Both the position numbers and the translations under genes were made by a program. The notes beneath the pieces are model-generated. The model was not told the DNA's origin, did not search any database, and saw only the letters and a program-made list of their open reading frames with translations. This document shows, piece by piece, positions 41,864 to 50,100 of a stretch of 64,000 nucleotides of DNA; the first letter of the stretch is position 1; every line of letters begins with the position of its first letter. This DNA is from JBGSUZ01 sp964404895 (GTDB lineage: Bacteria > Bacillota > Clostridia > Peptostreptococcales > Acidaminobacteraceae): assembly GCA_964404895.1 (NCBI GenBank), contig CAYOLV010000004.1:248001-312000 (forward strand), in the 5' to 3' direction.

Positions 41864-41990
41864 AAAACAAAACTCGGTCGACGGGTGTCGACCTTGTCGC
41901 TGACGCGACGTTTCAACAGAAGTAAAGAACTGGAGATGGCTTGATAAATCAGCCATCTCCAGTTCTTTACTTCTGTTGCGTTTTGTTTTC
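41863..41990. repeat. 128-bp cloverleaf-like inverted repeat element
   Basis: An outer 11-bp stem (GAAAACAAAAC at 41863-41873 with GTTTTGTTTTC at 41980-41990) encloses three hairpins: A, 7 bp (GGTCGAC 41876-41882 with GTCGACC 41887-41893); B, 5 bp (GTCGC 41896-41900 with GCGAC 41905-41909); and C, a perfect 28-bp stem (41914-41941 with 41951-41978) around a 9-base loop. Arms are complementary on both strands, so it could act as RNA or cruciform DNA. It has no ORF and no tRNA features. The psuG terminator lies two bases beyond its right end; AAGGTAT occurs on both flanks (41854-41860 and 42002-42008). Confidence 0.8.
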
Positions 41991-41992
41991 CG

Positions 41993-42030
41993 AAAAAAAA
42001 TAAGGTATCTTCCGAAAAGGAAGATACCTA
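41993..42030 (-). terminator. terminator of the psuK-psuG operon
   Basis: AGGTATCTTCC (42003-42013) pairs with GGAAGATACCT (42019-42029), followed on the minus strand by ATTTTTTTT. It lies about 170 bp beyond psuG. Confidence 0.85.
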
Positions 42031-42199
42031 TTTAAATGTTTGTAATTACACTTATAATAAAGGGGGAATAAATGTAATTTGTTTGAGTGCCAATGGTCTG
42101 TTCGTCACTCAACAGTGATAATAATATCATCAGTGTTTATGAAATGCAATGGGGATTTATATTAACTTTTCGTCAAACAATTGTTATCAATTTGTAAAA

Positions 42200-43126
42200 T
42201 TAATATAAAGCTGCAAGTTCTTTTGCAATTTTTGCACCCACTCTTGCATTATTGAAAACCAACTCAATATTAGAGTTTAAGCTGTCTCCACCTGTAATGG
42301 CTTTGATTTTTGAAAGCAAGAATGGTGTAGATTCTTTACCGCGAACACCTGTCTCTTCTGCTTCTTTAACAGCGTCTTCTATGGCTTTTGTAATCACATT
42401 GTAATCCATTTCGTGCTCTTCTGGGATTGGATTGGCAATGACCATGCCGCCTTTAAGACCCATTTCCCATTTTGCTTTCGCGGCTTTTGCCACTTCTAAG
42501 GCATCTTTTGCCATAAAGTCTACACCGAAACCACTTTTTCTTGTATAGAATGCAGGGAAGTCTTTTGTTTGGTAACCAATAACTGGAACGCCGTGAGTTT
42601 CAAGGTGTTCTAATGTAAGGCCAATATCTAAGATTGATTTACAGCCTGCACAAACCACTGCCACGTTTGTGTTGGCAAGTTCCGTTAAATCTGCAGAGAT
42701 GTCGAAGGTTTGTTGTGCCCCTCTGTGAACGCCGCCAATACCCCCAGTGACGAAGATTGGAATGCCCGCCATTTCCGCAATGATCATTGTCGATGCTACT
42801 GTTGTAGCGCCGTCTAATTCGTTGGCAACGATGAAGGGTAAGTCTCTTCTTGAAGCTTTAATGACTGCATAACCTTCTTTGCCCATGTATTCGATCTCTT
42901 CGTCTGTAAGACCCGCTTTAAGTCTGCCTTTGATGATCCCGATGGTTGCAGGAATACAGCCGCCGTCTCTAATGATTTGTTCTACTTTTCTAGCTGTTTC
43001 AACATTTTGTGGATAAGGCATACCGTGGGAAATAATTGTACTTTCTAATGCAATAACAGGTTTGCCTGCTTCTAAAGCGGCTTTGACTTCTGGGTTAATA
43101 TCTAAGTAGTTTGCTAAATTTTTCAT
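42200..43126 (-). CDS. psuG: pseudouridine-5'-phosphate glycosidase
   Basis: A 308-aa cytoplasmic enzyme that splits pseudouridine 5'-phosphate into uracil and ribose 5-phosphate. Seen: the start KPVIALESTIISHGMPYPQN, CIPATIGIIKGRLKAGL, the catalytic Lys region VIKASRRDLP, DGATTVASTMIIAEMAGI, VFVTGGIGGVHRGAQQTFD, and GYQTKDFPAFYTRKSGF. Length is typical. The start is the ATG at 43126 behind GGAAGGATG; an in-frame ATG 14 codons upstream would add an atypical tail. It works with the kinase psuK just upstream; together they recycle pseudouridine from RNA turnover. Confidence 0.95.
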   Translation of the reverse strand: MKNLANYLDINPEVKAALEAGKPVIALESTIISHGMPYPQNVETARKVEQIIRDGGCIPATIGIIKGRLKAGLTDEEIEYMGKEGYAVIKASRRDLPFIVANELDGATTVASTMIIAEMAGIPIFVTGGIGGVHRGAQQTFDISADLTELANTNVAVVCAGCKSILDIGLTLEHLETHGVPVIGYQTKDFPAFYTRKSGFGVDFMAKDALEVAKAAKAKWEMGLKGGMVIANPIPEEHEMDYNVITKAIEDAVKEAEETGVRGKESTPFLLSKIKAITGGDSLNSNIELVFNNARVGAKIAKELAALY

Positions 43127-43179
43127 AAAAAACATCCTTCCATAAATAAAAGTTTGTGAGGTTGACAAAATACTCTATC

Positions 43180-44256
43180 TTACATCATATTGCGTATAAC
43201 AGACTCTGACATTTCAGGGTGTATGGTCATCTCTGAGCTGATTGTCAGGGCTGACATGGCTTGAGCAAAGGCTACCGTTTCAGACATGGATAAATGATTC
43301 AAATGCCCATAGACAAGTCCTGCCATAAAGGCGTCTCCCGCCCCCGTTGCACTGACCATTTCCACAGGTGTCACGGGCACTTTTTCTGTCTTCTCTGCAT
43401 TTGCAAATAAAACGCCTTCTTTTCCAAGGCTGACAAAGACTTGTTTCACGCCTTGGTCAATAAACCACTGTTTTGCCCCGTTTAAGGTTTCCTCAGAATT
43501 GATTTCAATTCCAGAAAGCAAGCTGGCTTCCAGTTTATTCGGCTTAATGGTATGGAACGCCCCAATCACTCGTCTTAGCTTTTCTGCTTTCGTAGTGGAA
43601 ACCGTATCCACAAATAGAGAACACTCTTTGAATTCATTGGCAATGTACTCAATAACCTGCTGATCCAAATTGGTGTCTACAACTACTGCTGCAGCATTTC
43701 GAATAAGCTTTTCGTTTTTTCTGATCAACTCGATGTCAATGCGCTCTATAATTCCCATGTTTGAGATTGCCACTTTCATATCCCCATGCTCATCTAAGAT
43801 CGCCATGTAAGTAGCGGTGTTCTCATCTTTCAGCATGATGGCGTTTGAAAAATCCATACCAATCTGTTCGCAAGCATCTAGTATTTTATGCCCGTAGACA
43901 TCATCGCCTAAAGCTGTGAGCATTTTTACATTTACCCCTAGTCTCGCTAAGTTTTCGCCAATATTTCTACCTACGCCCCCCATAGAGGTTTTCATGGTTC
44001 CAGGATTGGAGTCCTCAAGAATTAATTCTTTTTTAGGGAATCCGCTGATATCCATTGCAGCGCCGCCAATGACCAAGACGTACGCCTCTTCACTGAGGAT
44101 ATAGCCCTTGCCTTTGATGAGACCCTTTTGCGTCAGATTCATGATATGAACAGCAACAGAAGAACGTTGGATGCCCAACTTTTCCGCAATTTCCTTTTGA
44201 GAAATCATTGGATTGGATTTAAGCAATGCCATTAATTCCCGTTCACGGTTCGTCAT
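43180..44256 (-). CDS. psuK: pseudouridine kinase (PfkB family) with N-terminal HTH
   Basis: A 358-aa protein. Residues ~3-52 form a winged helix-turn-helix (RERELMALLKSNPMISQKEI; RSSVAVHIMNLTQKGLIKG). Residues ~57-358 form a PfkB-type sugar kinase: GGAAMDISGFP, SMGGVGRNIGENLARLG, TIKPNKLEASLL, and the catalytic signature SATGAGDAFMAGLVYGH. The kinase phosphorylates pseudouridine for PsuG. The HTH suggests it also controls transcription, perhaps through the palindrome at its own promoter (44273-44287; inference). This fusion is known in Firmicutes. psuG lies 53 bp downstream. Confidence 0.9.
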   Translation of the reverse strand: MTNRERELMALLKSNPMISQKEIAEKLGIQRSSVAVHIMNLTQKGLIKGKGYILSEEAYVLVIGGAAMDISGFPKKELILEDSNPGTMKTSMGGVGRNIGENLARLGVNVKMLTALGDDVYGHKILDACEQIGMDFSNAIMLKDENTATYMAILDEHGDMKVAISNMGIIERIDIELIRKNEKLIRNAAAVVVDTNLDQQVIEYIANEFKECSLFVDTVSTTKAEKLRRVIGAFHTIKPNKLEASLLSGIEINSEETLNGAKQWFIDQGVKQVFVSLGKEGVLFANAEKTEKVPVTPVEMVSATGAGDAFMAGLVYGHLNHLSMSETVAFAQAMSALTISSEMTIHPEMSESVIRNMM

Positions 44257-44272
44257 TTTTTCACCAACCTTT

Positions 44273-44297
44273 GTTTATATTATAAACTAATGTTTAC
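44273..44297. promoter_or_regulatory. operator-like palindrome at the psuK promoter
   Basis: A perfect 15-bp palindrome GTTTATA-T-TATAAAC (44273-44287) contains the minus-strand -10 TATAAT (44279-44284). A second half-site GTTTAC follows at 44292-44297. It lies 17 bp before the psuK start. Confidence 0.6.
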
Positions 44298-44381
44298 TTT
44301 CTGATTTCATTTTACGACGAAGTGGTGGTGGTGTCAATAGTTTTGTGGAGGAAATTAGGCGCGGCTTTCTCACCCTGCCAT

Positions 44382-44408
44382 AAAAAAACCTCCAACTAAT
44401 GTTGGAGG
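44382..44408 (-). terminator. terminator overlapping the cysQ stop codon
   Basis: CCTCCAAC (44389-44396) pairs with GTTGGAGG (44401-44408) and is followed on the minus strand by TTTTTTT. The upstream arm encodes the last codons of cysQ and the stop codon lies at the loop edge. Confidence 0.9.
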
Positions 44409-45178
44409 CAATTTTCCTTGCGGTTTAAGATCATAAACCCTTTGCGGTTCATGGTGTTTTTTACATTATACTCAAAAGGCGTCCCATCGGTTTGGGCAAA
44501 ATAGCCGCCCGCCTCTGTCACAATAATGTCCATAGCTGCTGTGTCCCACACCATGGTTTTTCCATAATTATAGTAGACGTCGTAGTCTCCTTTGGCTATC
44601 AAACAACCTTTATAAGCACTTCCTGCGCATTTAATTGAACTGATTTTAGCGTTATTGGCTTCTAACAGTTCATTATATCTTGAAACGTGGTGTGAACGAC
44701 TTTTTAAGGCTCTAATATGTTTCATTCGTTTCGAAACATTAATTGGACGCAAGAGTCCTTTGGGACCAATCATAAAAGCCCCCTCCCCTTTGACAGCATA
44801 ATAAAGCTCATCAAAGACCGGCATATAAATTACGCCTAAAACCACTTCTCTGCCCTTGGCAAGTCCTATATTAATGGAAAATTCGTCGTTCATTTTAATA
44901 AATTCTTTGGTCCCGTCTAAAGGGTCTACAATCCAGCAGAATTCTTTTTCTAAGCGGCTCAAGTCATCCGCGTGTTCCTCAGAGAGTATGGCGTACCCCG
45001 GAAATGCTGATTTTAGAGCCTTACAAATCAAATCATTGGCTTCTATGTCTGCCCTTGTCACAGGGGTATCATCCATTTTCGTTTTAAACTCTATGCCACT
45101 TCGATAAATTTCCAATATTTTTACAGCAGCATCCTTTGCCGCTTGAATCGCCGTTTCTAATTCTTTGTTATAGGTCAT
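44396..45178 (-). CDS. cysQ: 3'(2'),5'-bisphosphate nucleotidase, CysQ-like
   Basis: A 260-aa enzyme of the inositol-monophosphatase superfamily. Seen: AILSEEHADDLSR, the metal-binding WIVDPLDGTKEFIKMNDEF with a Glu-Phe start to the next helix, ALKSRSHHVSRYNELLEAN, and the second metal motif MVWDTAAMDIIVTEAGG. In CysQ these bind Mg and remove the 3'-phosphate from PAP, a by-product of sulfate activation or ACP synthesis. IMPase activity cannot be excluded by sequence. AAGGGTG precedes the ATG. It stands between two terminators. Confidence 0.9.
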   Translation of the reverse strand: MTYNKELETAIQAAKDAAVKILEIYRSGIEFKTKMDDTPVTRADIEANDLICKALKSAFPGYAILSEEHADDLSRLEKEFCWIVDPLDGTKEFIKMNDEFSINIGLAKGREVVLGVIYMPVFDELYYAVKGEGAFMIGPKGLLRPINVSKRMKHIRALKSRSHHVSRYNELLEANNAKISSIKCAGSAYKGCLIAKGDYDVYYNYGKTMVWDTAAMDIIVTEAGGYFAQTDGTPFEYNVKNTMNRKGFMILNRKENCLQH

Positions 45179-45270
45179 AGCAACACACCCTTTCTGGTGT
45201 TCCTTCTGTGCATTTCAACAAGTCAGCTTCCATTGTATTATTAATACCCAAAAGACGCTACCCATGATAC

Positions 45271-45300
45271 AAAAAAATCCGCTGAATTCCAGCGGATTTT
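45271..45300 (-). terminator. terminator of the aminotransferase gene
   Basis: AAAATCCGCTG pairs with CAGCGGATTTT around AATTC, with seven T on the minus strand. It lies 29 bp after the stop codon. Confidence 0.9.
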
Positions 45301-45328
45301 ACGTTTTGGGGATGGTGGGGGGAATGAT

Positions 45329-46471
45329 CTAACTTTTTATACACTGTTCATTAAAAGCTGTTTTTAAAGACTTCTTTAGAGGCACTTTTAAGCCATACAT
45401 AACCTGATCTAGCGCACCAAACAACTCAGAAAGCTTCTCTTCGTTACAGTTTTCGCCCATATGGCCAATGCGGAAAATTTTATTTTCAAGGAAATCAAAA
45501 CCGCCGCCAATTAAAATCTGATGCTGGTCTTTCATCCCTTTAAAAATATCCTTAAAGTCGATGCCTGTAGGGAGTTTTACCGCTGTCACCGTATTGGCAT
45601 GGGACTCTTCCGCAAACAATTCAAGTCCAGACTCTATAACCGTAGTTCTCACAGCTTTTGCAATTCGCTGGTGTTTTCCAACTGCCAAATCTTTATCAAT
45701 CATTTCCAAAGCGGTTCTCAGTGCCGCTATCATATGAGTCGGTTGGGTATAAGGAAACCATTGTTTTGCTTCATAGCCCTTCCAAATTTGTAAATTGGTA
45801 TAGAATCCGGCTACAGGGGTTTTTCTTTCTTCCAGCATTTGAAGGGCTGCTTCGCTGAGGCTCACCATTGTCAGACCAGGAGGGGCTGAAATGGCTTTCT
45901 GGGAACCACAAAGTACCACGTCTAACTGCCAGTCAGCCATTGCCATGTCTTCTCCACCAATGGCAGAAACAGAATCTACAATGGACAAAATCCCTTTTTT
46001 TCTGAGGAGAGGCCCTAGAATCGACACGGGATTGGTCAGCCCTGAAGGGGTTTCACAGTGAACGAGGGTCGCTACTTTAAAAGGACCCTTTTCATCGATA
46101 AAAGTCTCTAAAGCTTCTACTGATACGCCTCTCAAAGGGTCAGAGTCAAAATCTACGACTTCGCCACCGTACATTCTTGAAAAGTCCCCAAAGCCTTTGC
46201 CGAAAATACCATTGGCGATGGTCAATACGCGGTCGCCTTTTTCTATAAATGAGGCACAAGCCGCTTCCAGACCCAAAATGCCCTCGCCACACAAGAGGTA
46301 TGTTTCCCCTGTAGTATTGCCTACAAGGTCATTCATCATTCGGGCAGTGTCTGCGTAAAATTTGAAAAATTCAGGGTCTAAATCTGGATTGGTATAGTTG
46401 CGAGCCATGGCGTCCAATACTTTAGGGTTCACATTGGTAGGTCCAGGCGTCATTAAATTGTATTGATCCAT
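45329..46471 (-). CDS. alanine-glyoxylate aminotransferase family protein
   Basis: A 380-aa PLP enzyme (class V, fold type I). Seen: the start MTPGPTNVNPKVLDAMAR, GEGILGLEAACASF, HCETPSGLTNPVSIL, SIVDSVSAIGGEDM, and the PLP lysine in CGSQKAISAPPGL (Lys192). The family includes serine/alanine-glyoxylate aminotransferases, phosphonate pathway transaminases and ureidoglycine transaminase (PucG); the exact substrate is not clear. It lies 12 bp after an ECF S-component gene, so the product or substrate may link to a transported vitamin or nucleobase (inference). AAGGAG precedes the ATG. Confidence 0.9.
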   Translation of the reverse strand: MDQYNLMTPGPTNVNPKVLDAMARNYTNPDLDPEFFKFYADTARMMNDLVGNTTGETYLLCGEGILGLEAACASFIEKGDRVLTIANGIFGKGFGDFSRMYGGEVVDFDSDPLRGVSVEALETFIDEKGPFKVATLVHCETPSGLTNPVSILGPLLRKKGILSIVDSVSAIGGEDMAMADWQLDVVLCGSQKAISAPPGLTMVSLSEAALQMLEERKTPVAGFYTNLQIWKGYEAKQWFPYTQPTHMIAALRTALEMIDKDLAVGKHQRIAKAVRTTVIESGLELFAEESHANTVTAVKLPTGIDFKDIFKGMKDQHQILIGGGFDFLENKIFRIGHMGENCNEEKLSELFGALDQVMYGLKVPLKKSLKTAFNEQCIKS

Positions 46472-46483
46472 GAGGAATTCTCC

Positions 46484-47059
46484 TTAGTTTCTGCCGAACA
46501 CATTTTGCATTCTCAGAAGCATTCTGCTGAGTGGGATAGCGACAACGGCACCAATCGCCAACTGAATCAAATTGCCGGGAATAGAAGTCATTGGCGCTGA
46601 CCAGTTGCCGTACATAAAACCTTCTGAAACATAGTAACCGACAATCATCCATACACTGCCTAGTATAATGGCAAGACCATTGAAAAGCATATTTCTACCA
46701 TTGCTGCCTTTAAGGTCTGACACCCCGCCGATGATAAAGCCCATAACGCCTCTCACCACAAAGGTATAAGGTGCCCATGCACCCCAGCCTGACAAAATGT
46801 CAAAGAGGGTCATACCAAAAGCACCCGCCATTGCCCCACGTTTTTTCCCAAGAACAAGTGCCACTGTAAATAAAGCCACGTTGCCCATATGGATCAGTCC
46901 GCCGTTGACGGCAACTGGCAATTTAATTTGTATGTAGTAGGTCATAACAAAGACAATAGCTACCAACAATCCCATTAAGGTTAACTCACGCGTTGCAGAA
47001 ATTTGTTTTCCTTTTGACTCAACCACTTGACTTTCGATGATTTGTTTTTGAATTTCCAT
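46484..47059 (-). CDS. ECF transporter S component
   Basis: A 191-aa membrane protein with about six membrane segments after a polar N-terminus (~30 residues). The core GGLIHMGNVALFTVALVLGK, GAMAGAFGMTLFDILSGWGAW and YTFVVRGVMGFIIGG fits the S component family that binds a vitamin and docks to the shared ECF energising module (encoded elsewhere). The closest pattern is the riboflavin/HMP-type (PF07155-like) group; the ligand is not known. The start is the ATG at 47059, eight bases after AGGTGG; GTG at 47071 overlaps that site. No riboswitch is visible in the short leader. In an operon with the aminotransferase. Confidence 0.85.
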   Translation of the reverse strand: MEIQKQIIESQVVESKGKQISATRELTLMGLLVAIVFVMTYYIQIKLPVAVNGGLIHMGNVALFTVALVLGKKRGAMAGAFGMTLFDILSGWGAWAPYTFVVRGVMGFIIGGVSDLKGSNGRNMLFNGLAIILGSVWMIVGYYVSEGFMYGNWSAPMTSIPGNLIQLAIGAVVAIPLSRMLLRMQNVFGRN

Positions 47060-47111
47060 AATTGCACCCACCTAATTGTATTATTTTTTAAAGTTTTATA
47101 AATACAATTAT

Positions 47112-47143
47112 AAAAGAGCTTGTTAATTAAACAAGCTCTTTTT
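47112..47143 (-). terminator. terminator of the addBA operon
   Basis: AAAAGAGCTTGTT pairs with AACAAGCTCTTTT around an A/T loop, with T-runs on both strands. It lies about 37 bp after addA. Confidence 0.9.
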
Positions 47144-47179
47144 AGGTTTTTACCTTTGCGTACCCATACAATATTGATT

Positions 47180-50100
47180 TTAGAGTTTGACCCAAGTCTG
47201 AACAGAAGCAAAATAAAGCCATATTTCATTTGGCGCTTTTCCTTCAATACAACTGAGGGCATGGGCATAAAGCTCGAGTTGAGCTCTGTGGGTTTCCACA
47301 GCCGTCAGAATCCCCTCTTTATCCCTGATGGCGTCCGTTTTAAAGTCTACTAAAACGCCTCCATCTTCCTCTTCAAAGTAAAGGTCAATAATCCCTTGAA
47401 CCAAGGTCCAGTCCCCTTCAATTTCTAGTTTGTATATGAAAGGATACTCTTTTTCAACACGTTTTGCCTGCTGAATTCTTGAGAACATTTCCGTTTGAAC
47501 GTAACCCTTGAACCAAGTATCTGGTACGGCTGTGGCCATGATTTCGTCCAAAATACCCTTTTCAAGGAGTTTATTTTTAAGCTTGTCAAAGCTATCAGCC
47601 TCTTGAGGCTCAAAGGTTTGGTAAGGAATCTGCTGTAAAATTTGGTGGAAGGCCGTTCCTCTCGCCGCCGCCAAATTCACTTCTTCCCCTTCCGTCCAAG
47701 CAGGTCTCGCCAAGGTCAAATCCATTTGGAAGCGTTTGTAGTCAGGGTTTTCTTTCAGGTGTTTCAACGCCGTGACACTGATTTTGCTCGGCAACTGTCC
47801 CCCTTTATGAGGGTACTCCCTTTGAAGTTTTTCCTGAAGCTGGTGGTGATTGTAACCAGAGGGTTCTGTCAGATTTAGCAGCAATTTCTCCGCTAGCAAG
47901 TCCTGAGTTTCTTCTTGAACGGCTCTTTCCATAAAAATTTCTGAAACTGGAATATGTTTGAGCGCTACTTTTGAAAGATGTTCAGGCATGCCTAGAACTT
48001 TTCGCTGAATGGTAATCTCTTTAAAGTCAGGCTCCATCAGGTTTAGATCTTCATCGAAGGCATACATACCCAGCCAGTCTAAATAGGAGCGACCTTGCGC
48101 CAAATTGAAGGGTTTCATCCCCATTTTCCATTTTTTAAAGGCACTTTCCCAGTTGCTCACACTGCCTACTAACCAAAGCTTGTTCACAGGTCGAGTCAGA
48201 GCCACATAGAGAATTCGCATCTCTTCCGAGAGCATTTCGTTGACCATTTGCTTTCTCATAGCCAGTTGGGGGAAGGTGTACCTATAATGACGGTTTTCCC
48301 AGTCTACATATTTAGGCGCAATCCCAAGTTGTTTGTGAATCATCACATCGTCAAAGGTGTCGGACAAGTTGAATCGCTTGCCCAGCCCTCCAATAATGAC
48401 CAGAGGGAATTCAAGGCCTTTGCTCTTATGAATGCTCATGATTCTCACAGCGTCCTCTTGCTCGGGCATGAGTTTTGCCGCTTCCATGTCTCCGCCAGAT
48501 TTTTCAAGGCGTTCAATGACTTTTATAAAATGATACAAACCACTTTCAGGCTGACCTTCCAGTGCCCCTGCACGCTCCATTAATAGTCTTAGATTGGCTT
48601 GTCTCGCCGCCCCTTCTGGCATGGCACCGCAGTAAGCGTAAAATTGAGTCTCGTCTAAAATCTCCCAAAGCCAGTCGTCTAGCCGTTTAAAGGTGGCTGA
48701 CAGCGTCCATCGGTCTAAGGACTCACAGAACTGTTTTAACCGCTCTGCCGCTGCACCCTCTCCTTGGCAATAAACTTGAATGGCTTCATAATAGGTCGTT
48801 CCTTGGGACATGCTTCGAATGTCCGCTAAGGTTTCCACATCAAAGCCCACCAAAGGAGAATGGAGAACGGTCATCCATTCAAGGTCTCGGTATCGATTGT
48901 CAATGATTTTAAGCAGACTGAGCAACATGGTCACTTCAAGGGCTTCAAAGAAACTGGTTCCCACATCTACAAAGACGGGTATGCCCCACTGCCCAAACAC
49001 GTCGCTGTAAATATTCGCCCATTGTTTGGTACTTCTGAGAAGCACGGTCATATCCCCATAGGTCAGGTTTTTTTCCACTTGCCTTTTAGGGTCGTAAACG
49101 GGACTGCCCAAAGTCTTTTTAATCTCAGCCGCCACGTAATGGGCTTCAATTTCAGCCGTTTTCATGTATTGAATTTCTTCGTCCAGTTCCTTCTGTTCCC
49201 CAAGGTCAATGAGGTGCATTGCCACAGGCACTTCTTCCGATGGTGGGAACTTCATGCCGTTATACAAATACTGATAGTGGTCGTATTGAATTTCTCCCAA
49301 ATTTTCCGACATGATCTGGGCAAAGAAGTCGTTGACCACAGAGAGTACGTCGCCAGAAGTTCTGAAATTCATAGAAAGATCAATCCGTCTATCCATTGAC
49401 CCAGGCTCCATAGGGTATCTTTTTTGTTTCTCTAAAAACAGGCTAGGGTCAGCCAATCTGAATTTATAAATACTTTGCTTCACATCGCCTACTAAAAACA
49501 CGTTATTAGAGCGCTTGATTTTATTGATGAGGGTTTCCTGCACAATATTGGCATCTTGATATTCGTCTAAGAAAATATGGTCAAACTGTTCTCTGTAAAG
49601 GTCGCAAATTGACTCATTTTCCAGTATGGCAAGGGCGTAGTGCTCTAGGTCGTTAAAGTCCAAGAGGTTCTTCGCCAGTTTCATAGCCTGATATTGATTT
49701 TGATAGTCGTCTACCAGTTCTGCCAGTCTTTCCATTTTGTCGTATAAAAACTGGAGTTCTTCTACAATCTGCTCCACGGGCTTGGCAAAATATTTGCCCT
49801 TCAAATCACTGAGTTTCCGCTTCACTTGGTCTCTGGCATCTTTGGCACTTTCCATCAGATTTTCGGAAATTTCCATTTTTCGTTCTTTTTTAATACTGGT
49901 AAGCCTTGAAAAGTTCATATTTAAAAGGGCTGCCATGGTGGCGGAATACCCTTCTTGTAGGGCTTCATTGATAGTCTCCAGACCTTCCAGGTCGCTGTTA
50001 AAATTGGCTTCGTATTCAGCAGGTCCATCTGGTTCCAGACATTTTTCCAGTCCCGCCTTTGCCAAATGGATAATGCCTTCAAATTCAATTTGAACATAGT

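Larger units (their letters stand above)
41588..42199. other. 612-bp intergenic region with promoter, tandem repeats, cloverleaf element and terminator
   Basis: No gene is supported. Right to left on the minus strand: leader after psuG, terminator (41993-42030), cloverleaf inverted repeats (41863-41990), ~28-bp tandem repeats (41794-41863), AT-rich spacer, and the transketolase promoter (41627-41654). Each part is listed separately. Confidence 0.6.

Noticed and set aside
41863..41990. tRNA or tmRNA reading of the cloverleaf
   Set aside because: Stem lengths (11, 7, 5, 28 bp) do not match tRNA arms, and no T-loop, anticodon loop or CCA-like end is present.
41854..42008. insertion sequence bounded by AAGGTAT direct repeats
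   Set aside because: No transposase or ORF inside; a 7-bp match in AT-rich DNA can be chance, so it is kept only as a remark.
47060..47111. vitamin riboswitch upstream of the ECF S-component
   Set aside because: Only about 50 bases separate the start codon from the addA terminator; no conserved riboswitch core fits there.
48860..49399. plus-strand ORF of 179 codons inside addA
   Set aside because: AddA motifs run unbroken through this stretch on the other strand; the antisense product has no recognisable features.
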